Below, piece after piece: positions 14,886 to 29,000 of a stretch of DNA of 64,000 bases. The stretch is from Linyphia triangularis (taxonomy: Eukaryota; Arthropoda; Arachnida; Araneae; Linyphiidae). The stretch spans positions 65,541,214-65,605,213 of the forward strand of contig OZ021732.1 of assembly GCA_963978545.1 (NCBI GenBank), given 5' to 3'. A program made the position numbers and the translations under genes. How positions within the stretch are numbered: the first letter of the stretch is position 1; each line of letters begins with the position of its first letter. The notes beneath the pieces were generated by a model that saw only the letters and a list, made by a program, of their open reading frames with translations, was not told the DNA's origin and searched no databases.

Positions 14886-16140
14886 ATGAGAATGAAAAGA
14901 AACACCAATACACAAAGAAAAATTATCATGCGATTAAGGGTAAACAAAAAATTTGAAAAGATTTTATATTTTATAGTACATAGAAAACAAAGCCTCTTTA
15001 AAAAAAAATTTTTTTTTAAAGATCAGAAAGAGTTTTTTAGATCAGAAACCTGATTGAAATAGCAGAGATAATCTGCAACTTGATGGACGCAAATTAATCC
15101 ACCCTTTTTGCACATGTTCAATGTTAAATGCGCATGTATATCATTTGGACTCACTTCATGTTCAATCATTTAGATAAAGGTGTTGTCAAATACATAAGTG
15201 TCACCACCCTCATATCTCTGCACGATATTGAATGCCTTGTTATGTACACAAATATGGCAATTTTAACATTTATTTAAACCCCACGTATATCTCTTCTTTG
15301 GATCAAGCAACCCTGTATTCCTGAACACATTGTCCTTTATTCACACCAGATAATATCGAGTGCATAAGAATAACACAAATGAAAAAAATAAAAAACAAGC
15401 AAGACGAGAAACCAGGCACGTGACAAAGATGAGGGCTTGGGATAAAAAAAAAAATATCTCTTCCTCTGGTACATCTTGCATCCCAAAGCCTTATTATAAA
15501 TGCATAAGAAATATCCAATTTCGGGAAATTATTTAAAAAGCCATGACTTCCGAAATTGTTGAAGAAGGATACTTATTAAATTTATTACCCATCAAACTTA
15601 GTCACATAGGGCTTCATTGAGTTCTTTAAAAAGGGGTATGGCGATAGATGCACATAAATGGTAAAAAAATCAATTTTTGTATCTTCTAAAACTATGAACA
15701 TATCCCATTCAGAAGTGATTAAGTTTTTATTCTAGTTATACTACTGATATTTTTATTTATTTTTCAAATATTGTTTATTATGTATTAAATATATGTAAGT
15801 TTCCCACTAAGTCCGTGAATATTCAAAATATGTTAAAGATCATTTTTTTAAAAACTACCCATTCATTAACATTTAACACTCTGCAAATATCACAACCAGG
15901 CAGTATTACATATTTTAACCCATGGATGATTTATGCATGAAATAACAAGAAAAAAAATATTCTTAAAAAAGTGTTAGGCTTTTAACGTTTTTAGAAAATT
16001 TACGTATACTTATAGAACTTATTCAAAAAAAAAAAAAAAAAATGACTAAGCCATGGAACTTAAATAGCTCATAGCAAGCATAGCCAAAAAGAAATAAATA
16101 ACAAACAAAAAAAAAATAGGTGTTTAAGTTAACCAGTATT
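14000..16140. other. Intergenic region between divergent genes
   Basis: This lies upstream of both the minus-strand gene (start 13,689) and the plus-strand MCFD2 gene. A GC-richer patch at 14,590-14,830 contains, on the minus strand, CTATTTATAA next to GCCCGCCC, which could be a TATA/GC-box promoter but is not proven. The 142-codon frame at 14,295-14,723 crosses a poly(T) tract and looks accidental. Long T tracts lie at 14,571-14,590 and 14,847-14,883. Confidence 0.35.
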
Positions 16141-16148
16141 ATTTTAAA

Positions 16149-17170
16149 CTAGCTGAATACCCGTGCTTAGCTACGAAATTTTACCGCATGCAATATTTTA
16201 GCTAGCTGTGAGGCGAGGCTCCACTTTGCGTAGATCGTCATTGGTGTATGGGTCTCAGTTTTTGGCAATTCATGAATGAGCTTGCTTCGCTCGCCTAAGG
16301 ATCATTGCTATGCAAAATCAAGCTAGCTTCGTTCGCTGAAAAGTTCATTGACACATAACCACAGGCTTACTTCACTCGTTGGAAGTTTCATTACTATCGA
16401 AGCATGGGGTCGCTTCACTCACTAAAAAGTAATTGCTACGTAAACCCTTAACATTAGAAGTCCCTTGCCTGTCCCCGTTAATACAATAATACAACACCCC
16501 TTTAAAAATGTTTTAACACGTGTTTGTGACAAGCAAAATTAGGTCAAAACTATTTATGCAGAAACTTTCAGAGCTCTAGATCGATTATTTAGAAGTCGCT
16601 TTTTATGAAAATATTAATTAAAAAACAAATAAAAATTTTAACGTTCTTTTTGTCAAATGTCCAATTAGAAGGACAAAACTACTTATATTGAAAATTTCAG
16701 AACTGTAGCCCAATTAGAAATTGTTTTGTAAAATATTTGTTAATTAATTAAAAAAAAAAATTAAAACGAACCAAATAAAATTTAAAAATTCGGTTTTTCA
16801 AAAGTATAATTAGAAGGCCAAAACTACTTATGTTGAAAATTTCTGAGCTGTAGCCCTATTAGAAAACGTTTTGTAAAATATTTGTTAAATAATTAAAAAA
16901 ATTATTTAAAAAAAAAAATGAATCAAAATTTTTAAATTATGTTTTTAATAGTACAATTAGAAGACTAAAACTACTTACGTTGAAAATTTCAGAGTTGTAC
17001 CTCTCTTTGAAGTCATTTTGTAAAAAAAAAAAAAAAAAAAAAATTTTAATTAATTTGCAGGAACAATTAGAAGGACGAAACTACTTATGTTGATGATTTC
17101 AGAACTCTACGCCTGTTTTAAGTAGCTTTATATAGATCCACAGATACACAGACAAACAGACAGCTTGTTT
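16149..17170 (-). mobile_element. Non-autonomous Helitron, 3' end at 16,149
   Basis: In minus orientation it ends with a bulged hairpin (CGT-A-GC / GC-ACG, loop TAA) about 12 nt before a terminal CTAG (16,152-16,149) followed by T. Internally it has a series of 'gcttcactcgctgaaaag'-like short repeats (16,260-16,440), then about five diverged ~140-bp units (16,530-17,110) related to those of the 356-2,845 element. No coding. The right end near 17,170 is placed by the end of similarity (both copies finish around 'gatccaca...cagacag'). Confidence 0.65.
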
Positions 17171-17580
17171 CATTGTTACATATGACCTTTAAAAACAAAC
17201 AATTTTAACATTATTTATTTACAGAATCAGTTGCGTGCACTTAAAAACTTTAGTGCTGTTTATTTAAAAATTAAGGAATTGTTTCCAAATCAAATAAACG
17301 ATAGTCCCTGGAAGTAATTAAGATATTTTTTTTCACGTTTTTTGCTTGTCGCTTATCGGATTATTATGTATGGCCGTACTAATAATAGACCAAACCAATC
17401 CTTTTGACATGTCGAAGCTAAACCGATGCACAAAGGGCTGGAGATGAGTTTTATCAATCTACCACCACATGCGCCTGTCAACTGCATACTCGCATACATA
17501 TTCCAATGTTATTCGATGCTCTATTGTAATAGAGATATGCCATGCGATTTTATGTTGTTCGTATTTGAGTACGCGTTCAA

Positions 17581-17702
17581 ATGTATGGTGTATTGTCTCT
17601 GCTGCTCCTTTTGAACACATTTTGGTTTGTCAGTGCTCAAGGTGACGAGGCGGAAAAGCAGAAACAGAAATGGAGTCTAGAATCTGTGATTAGAGATGTG
17701 GA
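17581..17702 (+). CDS. MCFD2: MCFD2 exon 1 (signal peptide)
   Basis: 122 nt, ATG to a GTAAGT donor at 17,703. Encodes the signal peptide and the start of the mature, charged N-terminus (QGDEAEKQKQKW). A longer overlapping frame starting at 17,426 is out of phase and is not the gene. Confidence 0.88.
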
Positions 17703-20015
17703 GTAAGTAAAAAATTTGAAAGTGAAGAAAAGAGTATTTTTGTAAATTCACCCATTTTCTACAGAAACGGTAGGGATTGAACATTTAAATGGTAAGAGCT
17801 ACTTGAAGGGAATAATAAGATGGAACATCGCTACATCAAGGTATGGACTTCTGAATAGACCGAGTTCGTAGGGAAAACGCCTTACAGGAGATTTTTTTAG
17901 TGAAAACTGCCTCGTATTCGTATCTTGATCCTCGTTTGAGTCACAACATCCATGCAAATCCAACCAAACAGCGCCAACTCTTAATCTGGAGTTCGGAGTA
18001 TTTTCTCAATATGCGAATGGTCCTGAGATTAAATCTCGTTTGCGCGTTGTCGTATTGCTAGCTCTACTTTAAAAAAATAAATAGACACGACTATTATTGC
18101 AACAAATAGTATCTTAATGATTACTGTGTTTCCTGGTAGGAGTTTTCCAGAGAGTTCTCGCTTTTGAGAAGCAAATGCGATCAATTTTTCTTATAAAGAT
18201 CTCTCTGATAGCGATCCCTTCTGATATTTTGTTCTTTCCATTATTGATTCAAGGTATAGTTTCAAAGTTATCGAAATCAAATTTAAGAATAAATCGATTT
18301 AACCGTTACATTTTTAATTAGACTTTGTTTATTCCTCGTATGTTGTTGAAAATTGATTTACCCCTTTGTCCCTATCTAATACCTTTACATTCACTTTTTA
18401 ATCATCCTGCTCATAACATATGCATTTTTTGCTTATGAAAAATGTTTTTAGACAACATTAATGATCAAAACTTTGATTTTTTTTTTTCCATCTGGAAATA
18501 CAAACAGAATATTGGTTGCTAAGTAACCTAATGTGAAATCGAATCAGCACAGATACAAAATAGCCCTTTGCTGAATACTCTATTAGCGGTTTCCCAACCC
18601 ATTTGCTTCAGGAAAAGAAAGGAAATGGCCTCAACAGCGGTTTGTTAACCCTAATGGTTGCGACTACTACTGTTGATCACTTGTCCATAGTTACAGATAT
18701 GCCTTTCAAATAGTAAAAAAATAAAAGAAACCGCGGACATATAATTTGTGATCTGTGTTGTAATCAAATTGAAGGGTCCACTTTGCGGGATAACGTTTGT
18801 ACACGCTGGAATGAATTTGAAGGGGTATTTTTTTGGTACGATAGTTTGGAGCTTGATGCAAAATTGTAGATATATTTTAAGTACATTTTGAGGACGATGC
18901 ATAATGGGGAGTATAATGTACCGAGCAAATGATGCATCGGATTGAAAGGAGGAACATAGAGGACGATCAAATTTTTAAATAAAAAGCTCTTTCGTATAGA
19001 AGTATCTAAGACTAATTATTTTGATACAACTAGTGTTCTCATCTTTATTATCGGGTCAATTAATATCATGGTACTAAAGAAGTATTGATGCTTGATGCCA
19101 CAGAGATGTATATATTTTCCTCATCGGTCATAAGATATTGCTGAGGATGAAAGGGATGCTGGGTAAAATCATTTTGACATTACTTGAGGAAATTCTTTTA
19201 TATGCACATGAGTTTTAAACGAGTACGAGGAAAATGAGTTAGTTAATGTTATGAATTTTATGCACAACTTTATTTGAAATAGATGCAAAGGTAGGGATAT
19301 TCACTATTTTATACCCAATTCCATTCGGCAATCAAGAATTCGTACTTCACCCTCCCCCCCCCCCCCCAACTGTCATACATTACGAAAATCCATGCATAAA
19401 ATTATTTGCTTGATAAAGTTATAAAATACGAATTTGAATACAATTTAATTATAAAAGAAATTGTTTCCAAGGTAATGGAATCATTTGTGTTTTAGCATCA
19501 TGTCACTCAATTTTTTTCTTATACATGTCTGTTTTAGTCTGTTAATTTAGTTAACACTGCTTAGATTTCTCTCTGATGTGATTTAACTAACAAAGCGTGG
19601 TGAAGTTATGTGCTAAGTATAATTTTCTCTAAATGTCATCATGGATTGTCCCATTGTTTCATTAGTGTTATCACAAAGTAATTATTTTGGGATAACGCAA
19701 ATGGCAATTACGGCCTCATATTATTCCCTTATTATTATCCCCTTGTGAGGAAATTTGTGCTGTGTTTTTTCTAAAAATCCAATGACTGCCATGGTTGGAT
19801 ACCGCCATTATTAAATTATACTATATAATATTAACTTAGAGCCAAATAAAAGAAAATCTAACATATTGAATCCCAATTCCAAAACTCTTTTCTCACCAAA
19901 TCGTTATCATGAAATGACATGTAACATGTACCATGATGATCCCACTTTTCTGTAGATGCTCTTACGCCCAATATAACTCATGAAACTGAGTACATCCCTT
20001 TCTTTAAAAAGTAAT

Positions 20016-20057
<42 letters not shown>

Positions 20058-23000
20058 TAATTATGTGCAATATGTTGGGTTGCTGTATTGAGCTCGTCAG
20101 GAGCACGAAAGACCATTGAACTAGACCTTTTTTGTTGTAATTACGTTACCTAGATCTAGGCAAGCCTATAATGGTAAAGTATTGGTTTCTAAATCGTGTT
20201 CATTGACATTTGTGGCATACTTTATCTCACTATTGCTTAGGATAAACGATTAAAAATATGAATTTTACTCTTAAACGTAAGCCAGATCCCTCCTCTAACC
20301 CATATTAAGATTCAATGTATTGGGAACTTTTCATCCTTTGAAAACAGTTCTAAAGGTTAAATTTATGTATGAGAATACAGTGCAAAATAAACTCTGATGA
20401 CAGAAAAGATACTTTTTTCTACTAAAAGTCAATTCTTTTAGTTGCGTGATTTTTAGCATAGATGCACTAATGGCACTCCATTCTTCTACATATGCACCAC
20501 ATTACAGTTTGCATTTAATTTTGCGCCGGTGTTGTTTTACTTATCGTTATGTTCCATATAAAGATATCTCTTTGTTGTGAATTTTATGTGTCTATGCTTT
20601 TCAATTAAAAAGATACTAAAGAAAACTGATTATCCACTAAATTTTTAGCAGTGTGCAGTGTACGCAGAAGAGTCGGAAAAACTGATAAACCTATCTAATA
20701 TCGCGTATAGCACCCTCGAGCACTTTGCACGCAACATACGTGGCATGGACTTAACTAATGCCTGATGGTATTCTGGAGGAAATTCATATCATGATTCCTG
20801 CCTGGCAGTCCAGAAATCCATATGAGTATGAGGTAGTAGGGATATCTTCTGAACAACACGTTGCAAGGAATCCTAGATATACTCAACTCAATAACGTTCA
20901 TGTCTGGGATTTGAGGTGGCCAATAGAAGTGTCTAAAGTTCGCATTGTCCTGCTGGATTTTCTCAAGTTCATAGGAATGAACTGTGAACATGAATGGGCG
21001 TTGGTAATAGGACAGGATGCTTACATAACTGTCAGTTGTGCTCACTAGTCAAAAGGCGGTATTAGTGGGAGTAGGCGTGACGTAAAGCTTTGTGTCGTGC
21101 ACTCAACAATGATACACAAGTGAGTCTTTGGCTCTAAAAGCTCGTATCAATGATGGTCCTTTGAACAGTTCCCACGCTGACACTTGTTTATGCCACACCA
21201 ATGAAATCAGCGGTAATATTAGAAAGTGCTGAGTGTCGTAAGCCGAAGTGCTGCACGTCTTTCTTGTTTAAGGACGTGAATGGACTTTTTCAAGATCTTT
21301 TTCAGGCATATCCGATGTAGGAGATTTGATGTTTTAATAAAACGCAAAGATCCGAATTTCATCTCTACCTCGGAAATACTATGTCCTATCTCTTGTACGT
21401 CGATTATAAAGCCACGTTCAAAGTCAAATCTTAACAACCTGCCATTGTAGCAGTAGGAAGCGATCTAACAGCTTTGCATAGCTTAAATTTTTTTATTTAC
21501 TGAGCGCCAGTCCGAAGATGTTTTACCCATTCATCTTAATTGATAAATACATATGAGTGAAAAACAATTGAGGGGCCACAGTATACAGACATGGCTGACA
21601 GCTTTGCCAGACACTTGTTGTCTGTCACAGGTGTCCAGCAAAGACACAGTAACAGCTTTGCCAGGCACCTGTTGTCTTCTATAGGTGCTGCTGACCGCAT
21701 AGCATTACTCTGATTTGTTCATACACATGCTTATACCAGTTTTTCTGACTCATAGTGTACTTCAAAATTTAGAATTTAGATAGCCGATACTTGCTAGTAT
21801 TTATTTATAATTAAATAAGAACAACGATCTGTTTTAATTTGGAAGTTTTTCATGATCACTTTGATAAAGAAGCATTTCGTGAATTACTTTCTCGAAGTTC
21901 TTGAAACAAAAAGCTGAAAAATGGTATCAAAATAGTTCATGAATAAAAAAAGTGCATGAATTAGCCATGAAACTGTGATGTAGAAGACTACAACAATAAC
22001 AGTCACTTGCATTTTGAACTGTTGATTTTTCAATGGGCTTCATATTATAATCGACTTCAATGTTTATCCACAGGCATATCAAAGAGGACATGCAGTCCTT
22101 GATGCATCTGACAGAGTTAGGAGAAATTAAAGAATCCGAGATGCTTTTCTTTCTTATAAGGTGAATATAATGGATCTAATTTCTTAATGTTAAATTTAAT
22201 TATTTCTAATGAAAAAATCAATTCGCCTTTAATGGATATACCCCAATTTTTCTGAAGTGTTTCATTTCACTCAGCTGCAGCACTGGAAAAGACATTTTCT
22301 TAAAAAATTATTTTAATGTAAAGTAAATGATTAAAGTACGATAACTTTAATCTTTAATACAAAATTATTTCAAATGACCATACATAACACTTAACACACT
22401 TTGTCTTTTACTATAGATTCCGCAAAACGGAACACTTTGAATGTAACCTTAATCTTTAAAAAGTCAACATCCAAATTTTGCAAAGTGACTTAGTTTCGTG
22501 AGGAACTGAAGTGCAATTAATGAATATATTGATTGAATTAACAATTATATTATTGTAGAAGGTGCAGGAGAAACATGTTTTTGAATTATCTGTAATTAAA
22601 TGAATGGTAGAGTATTGATGTTTGTATCATTTTCATGCAATATGATACTTTCCAATAGTTGTTGGGTAAAAGAGTTTTTTATTCGTAAAACTATTTTTTT
22701 ACAGATATTTATCAATATTTTTTCCCTTGTTGGTGTAAACTTAGAAATTTACATCTATGGAGTTTCTAAGATATCTAACAGATCTGTAGAAAAAACTATT
22801 TATTATCCTTCAAAATTTTTCATTACTGTTTGAGAACCCAAGTAGCACAAATATGCTGACCAATATCACTCGAGATGGCCAATGCTGATGTGGATCATCG
22901 TAGATTGGTCGTTGTTACGGATTTTGGCAGTGGAATTGTAGTGGAAGATGTCATCGAGACGAGTTCCCATACTTTACCAGAAGTATTGAAATTGAAGTTA

Positions 23001-26000
23001 ATTTGCAAATGCATTGTTAAACCTATTGCTAATTTGCATTGTTAAACCTAAACTATAAATGCCACAAATATGTCACATGTACCAGTTTAATTAGTTGAAT
23101 TAATCTATTAGTTGAATTACATAAAATTTAATTGAAAGTTGCAACTGTAAGTGCTTTAAATTCAATTAGAAGAGTATGTTTTTATTAACTCTAAGGGAAA
23201 TTCATATCTTAGCTGAAAATAAAGATAATATATTGAAATAGAAATTTTATATTAAGATGACAAGTTTTCAAACCAAATATTTTGCAAAACTAAAGATTTG
23301 GCTAAATTTTAATTTACCAAATAAAAATAAAACTCTACATTTTCTATGTTTTTGTTTTGTATCGTCTACTTTAAAATGCGAACATTTCAATCATTAAATA
23401 TCGCCAAACTATATTCAAGTAAATGGACCTGTTGTGCTTTCATAGAAACTTATGCTAAAACAGCTTTTTAAAAGTTAATGTAAAAATTCAACATGTTTTA
23501 AATCTTACAGGATGCACGATTTTGATAACAACGGAGGTTTGGACGGAATAGAACTGCGAGCAGCGCTGTTGCACAAAAGAGAACATCTGAAGGAATTGGA
23601 ACATGTTCATTTGGATGTTGAACGTAGGTGATATTATTTACAGAGAATGGACTATAAGTTCTCGTGCGGCTCAAATTTTTTCCTTAAAATTAACGTATAA
23701 GAATGCTGTTTGAAATAAAGTGCATGTCAGATGTGATAACTTTCTAAGAAAGCAATCGTTACTTTAAAATATTCCAAATATTCACCTAATTCCACTTAAT
23801 TTAATCGTTTAGCTCAAAAATATTAAAATAGCATTCCAATTTTTTGAATGAAAGCCTACATGACATTTTGAGTAAAAGGAAGGAGTGCTGCCTTAGCAAA
23901 TTGAAGGATCTTATACAAATGGTCTTTAAGTCTGTCTGAGATCAACATTTTCAGATAAGTGAGATATGTCAAATGAAAGTTCTTGTTAAAATAAATACCC
24001 ATTCAAAAATTCTACTGGAAGTTACCGCAGTGAGTACAGGAAATTGTAACTGGAAATCAATTTGCTAATCGTTAAGCATAGACTTTAAATAATATAGACA
24101 TGCATCATGAATCAGTTTGAAAATCTCAATAAGATCAACAGTGTTGCTTGGATAGGTTCGAAAGATTTAAAGCCAAAGCAGATCAAAACTTGCAGAAATT
24201 TATTCCGATATAACCCTTCGCAGATTCTCTTACAACTCCAGAACTTCTAGTTCTAGTAGACTCAATACAGCTCTTTTCACAACAATAAAGCACAAAACAG
24301 CAGTTAAACTTGACACACAACTGCTAAATCGCTGCAAAAGACAATGCAATACAGATCGCTTTCGGAGCTCTCTGAATGCTCGCTGACAGACAACCAAGTC
24401 AGTAACTCCACTCAGTCAGTATCTTAACTATCTCAGTAATTTTCGTCAACTCAACTAACTCTCGGTCTTATATAGGGGAGGCGAGCCTTCGTGAATCTTC
24501 CAGAGATAGACATTTGGAGAACTTTCCAGATCGTAGTCGAAAAGTCCTATACATATACATGGGGATCGAATGGTCAATGGGATGGTCATGGGGGCCAAAT
24601 GGTCGCCAAGTTTGGCAACATTTGGCGATTTTTTGCCAAAACCGTCGCCAACTTGGCTCTATCTCGCCAATTTGGCAAGATTGCCATTACCATAATGTGA
24701 AATGCCCTGCTCCTTGTAAAACTCGTTTCCCAGCGTTATCTCTGTAAAACTCGTTATCAAGCATTTATAGACACACTGCAGGGAAGCCAAGTTAAGACGA
24801 ACTATTACACTGCCTTATGCGAAATGTACATAAATTTTCCTATTTACAAAATTACACTACGAAATATTTACAAATATATAAAAATTCGTAACAATAGGAT
24901 TATATAAAATTAAATCTATAATTCTAACAGAAAGATTCTTAAAGTTTAACCGAAAGAGTGCTTAGAAGTTAGATATTAGGTGACAAGTTTTCTCGCAAAT
25001 TTTGTCTCTAATTTGGTGAAATTTTACTTATGAAAATTTTAAATTGGTACCATTTTTGCTTTCACTAAAACATTATAATATTTTGGTCATTAAATTTCGC
25101 ATGCATGGTTATGGTTTGATATCTGGAACTAATGTAGTGCAATGGAAATATGAGTAGAAACGGCCTAGTGACAATTACTGTCACAATCCGACTCGTTTTT
25201 AACTATTGTCACCATCGGTGAATGTTTCTTATTTTGTTAACCACTGTCACTTTGTAAGTGAGTTCAATCAAGCAACCTTGTAAAAATAGGTGGTCAGGAG
25301 CCATTAATTTTTAAAGAACACATTTAACTAAAAATTTTAGATGTAAATAGCGTTTGACATGGATAGCGTAAACAAATTATCTATACAATATATATATGCT
25401 TGTTCAAGGTAAAAAAAGATATGGAGACACCTGAGAAATAAATTATTACGTTGTAAAATTATCTTTGACAAACTTACTGGAATTCTTTTCAAATGGATTC
25501 AAAGTTTTCTCAATGGGATTAATTAGTATGTTACACCATTTCTATTTGAGAAATCCCCTGTTCATTTTATTGTTTCTAGGAATGAAAAGGAAGAACTCAC
25601 AAGCTCGTGACTGAGACATGCACTCATAAATGTTCCTAGAATTAAAAAAAAAAGAAAAAAAAAAAAGAAAAAAAGAGCCAGATGGTGAATTGGAAAATCT
25701 TTTTTTACGGTAAACCTGCTACACAAGCAGCACAGCAGTACTGGCCAATATCGGAAACATGAATTTTAGAGGATTGGCCAATCCTGGTCTAAGGTCGAGC
25801 ATTACTCCAAAATAGACGATTTTCTTAAATAATCATGACAAAACCACAATATTTTTTTTTCTTTGCCCTTCCTCATTAATAAAGTATTTCAATTTTAAAA
25901 TTGTGCATTGACATTTCAAAACTTCCAATATATTTTATCCAGCATTGGAGCAGATTGATCCGTAACAACGGCCGGTTTACAACGTTCCACATCGGAATCG

Positions 26001-29000
26001 GCCAAAGTCAATTTTCGAGCGATATAAAAGCAACGAGCGCATTCAAATGCAACTTTCAATAAATAATGGACAAAGAGTGTAAAAATGAAGTACCGATTTT
26101 TATGTTTTCTTATGAAAAGAAACAATCTGTGTGAAAACATTTCCATATTTGTGACTATCCCCAGTATATATTTATGTGATGATTCTCATTTAGTGCTCCG
26201 GTGGTGAAAATATATTATGAATAAATTCATGTTAGATTCAGTAATTAATGTCAAGTTTATTGTATTACAACGTGTCATTATTTTCATGGACGGTACTGTA
26301 AGACGCACCATACAGGGTATCCGGGAGACTAAAAGTATTCAAAAGATATGGTTTATTTTTAAGGAACTACCCATTAGAATGATTTTTTTTTTTTATTTAA
26401 ATAGCAAAAACATCACACAAAGTTTTAATATCAATTGATTTTGGTGTGTACACCTTTTGTAGCACGACAAACGTCCAAAAGGAAATCCAATTCCTTCCAA
26501 GTGTTCCGTAGAATTTCAGGAGTTATTAAATAAATTTCTTGAATGATGCACTTCTTCAACTCACAGTTTCAATTTTTTGTTTAAATACAACGGATTTAAT
26601 GAATTTAACGATAAACGTGTCCTATAACAGTACGTTCCACGAAGAAAAATAGACCATTGTTGGCATTTACGTGCATTCCTATCCACACATTGACTTTGGG
26701 TGTATCTCTTTTTTGTTCAAAAAATCTCGGAGGAGCTTTCAATCTATGAAGAATCAATCTATTATATTCTAGTGTGTAGTTGCGTAATAATAAGCCATAC
26801 CTTTGGTATAATTTTAGCCCTGACACGCTTTATATATTGATAGAAATATATTTTAAATCATAAGTGGCACAGAAAATATAAAATGAAATAATTAAAATTG
26901 GGTGAGTTAAGAGTTCTAATTAGCTTAAAATAGCATTTTTTAATGTGACGGGTCTGTAAGACGAGTCCTCTGAAGAAAACATCTACAAGAAAAGCAAAAA
27001 GCAATTTAAATCGTGGTTGGTGAAAAAGTTGATTGAATTGAGAAAAGTCGGTGAGTAATATAGAAATAGACTCCCAAAAAACAACTAGAAGTTGTAAAAA
27101 AAAATCCGCCAGGTAAAATGGTCAGTCAGAAAAAGGTGTGAAATCTAAATAAAAAATAAAGGTATGAAATCTATGCCGCCAAACGGCAAACTTTCTTTGG
27201 CGTAGTTGTACACAAGTTTCTTTGGGGTACTGTACACAATGAACTAAATTGGGATTATTAAAGGGAATCCTCATAGGCAATCAGAAATTGGCAGGCTAGA
27301 GTCATCTCGGAATAATCTCATTTCATTGAACTACTTTGAGTTACTTTGTTAAAATTGCACTGCATTGAGATTAATTTTATAAAAACTCTAGTCTGCCAAG
27401 TACTGATTGCCTATGAGGGATTCCCTTTAATAATCCCAATTTAGTTCATTGTATACAGTACATCAAAGAAACTAAACTTGGCGGCAAACATTAGATTTTG
27501 CAACTTTTTCTGACTGATCATTTTACTTGGCGGTTTTTTTTACAACACCTAGTTATTTTTTGAGAGATATCAATTCTTTTTGTTGCGTTTGTTATGTTCT
27601 AAATAAATAATATATGGCCAATGGATATTTTAGCGTGAATAATCATATCGTCTCTCAAAGAGCAAAAGGGCGTATAAGACAACACAATTAGATTCACATA
27701 CTACTCTTTGTATTGAGAGTGATAATTAGAATTATGATTAAATATTGTAGAGAGATTTAAGTTTGCAATCCAAATCCTTTTTGTTTCTTTTAAAAAGAAA
27801 TCTTCTTTACCACACCAATAAAAAAATATATAATAAAATATGTATCATCATAATTTGAGTACGAAAACATGCAATTATATACTAAAATATAAGTAATTAT
27901 ACAAAGTAAGTAAAACGTGCAAACAAAATGCTTTTTATGCGAAATTGAGAATTACGAGCTTTTACATACAAATAAATATTTTAAAAAAATGCGTCGCTAA
28001 ACAATTTTCACTTTAAGTTTGAAATATGAGACTTGCTATAATTTTAAAAGAAATTCAGCAAGCTTTAGTGGTGGATTCGTTAACCCATTGACGGTCATGC
28101 ACGTATATATACGTCTTAGGATCGCCAGTTTTTCTAGCAATACACAACATTTTTAAGTTTATAAATAAAATTTAAAATAATATATTTTAGATCTTTTTAT
28201 TAGGATAACCTATCTAAAAAAAAAAAAAAAATTAAAATATATATTTGAATTAGAAATATAATTTAAAAATTATTGCAGGGAAAACAACTGGGGAATTTCG
28301 CCCATTCCCATGACCGTCAGTGGGTTAAGATATCGGGCTAGTGATCAGAAGGTGCGTTGTTCAAATCCGACCAGACAACTAGAATACTTTATTTTAAATT
28401 GAAAGTATTTTTCAAAGTAAACAGTTGAAACTCCTGCTTTTAGTACTTTGATAAGCATGCAATTTAATTGAAAAATAAGCATTTTTTTTTTCTAATTACA
28501 CCGTTTTAATAGTTCAAATTAAAGTATCAAAATCACTTTTTGAAAGTGAGCGTACGGTAAATATCCGAAATCCATTGACCCGTTTTAATCAGTCTTTATC
28601 CCGGTTAAATTTCCCAACTTTCGGGATCATTTCTAGAGGTACAGACCCTCGTACTCATTAGTTTATATAAAATTCACTTCCCCTAAGCAAGCTGCGAGGA
28701 ATAAAAAAAGAATGATATGAATATATTACAGCGTTTAAGCTCTTGGTCAGGCAAAAGTTCCCAAGTATCAGGATCATTTCCGGAGAGTATAGACCCTCCT
28801 ACCATCAAATCATACAAAAGGCACTTCCTCTAATCAAGTTGAGAAGAATGAAAAAAGAACGAGGGAAAATAATCAAATAGTTTTGGCTGTATCCCTGACT
28901 TTTGGTCAGTTTTGGTCAGAAGCAGAAGAATCAGAAGAAGAACAAAATCCTGGTGACTTCAGCGATTTTCAAAAGATTCTTTCACCATGTTCCCTTGTTC

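Noticed and set aside
14295..14947. 142-codon plus frame and the poly-Lys minus frames
   Set aside because: They run through homopolymer T tracts and show no protein motif.
17426..17614. 62-codon frame overlapping MCFD2 exon 1
   Set aside because: Out of phase; the frame starting at 17,581 gives a signal peptide and splices correctly.
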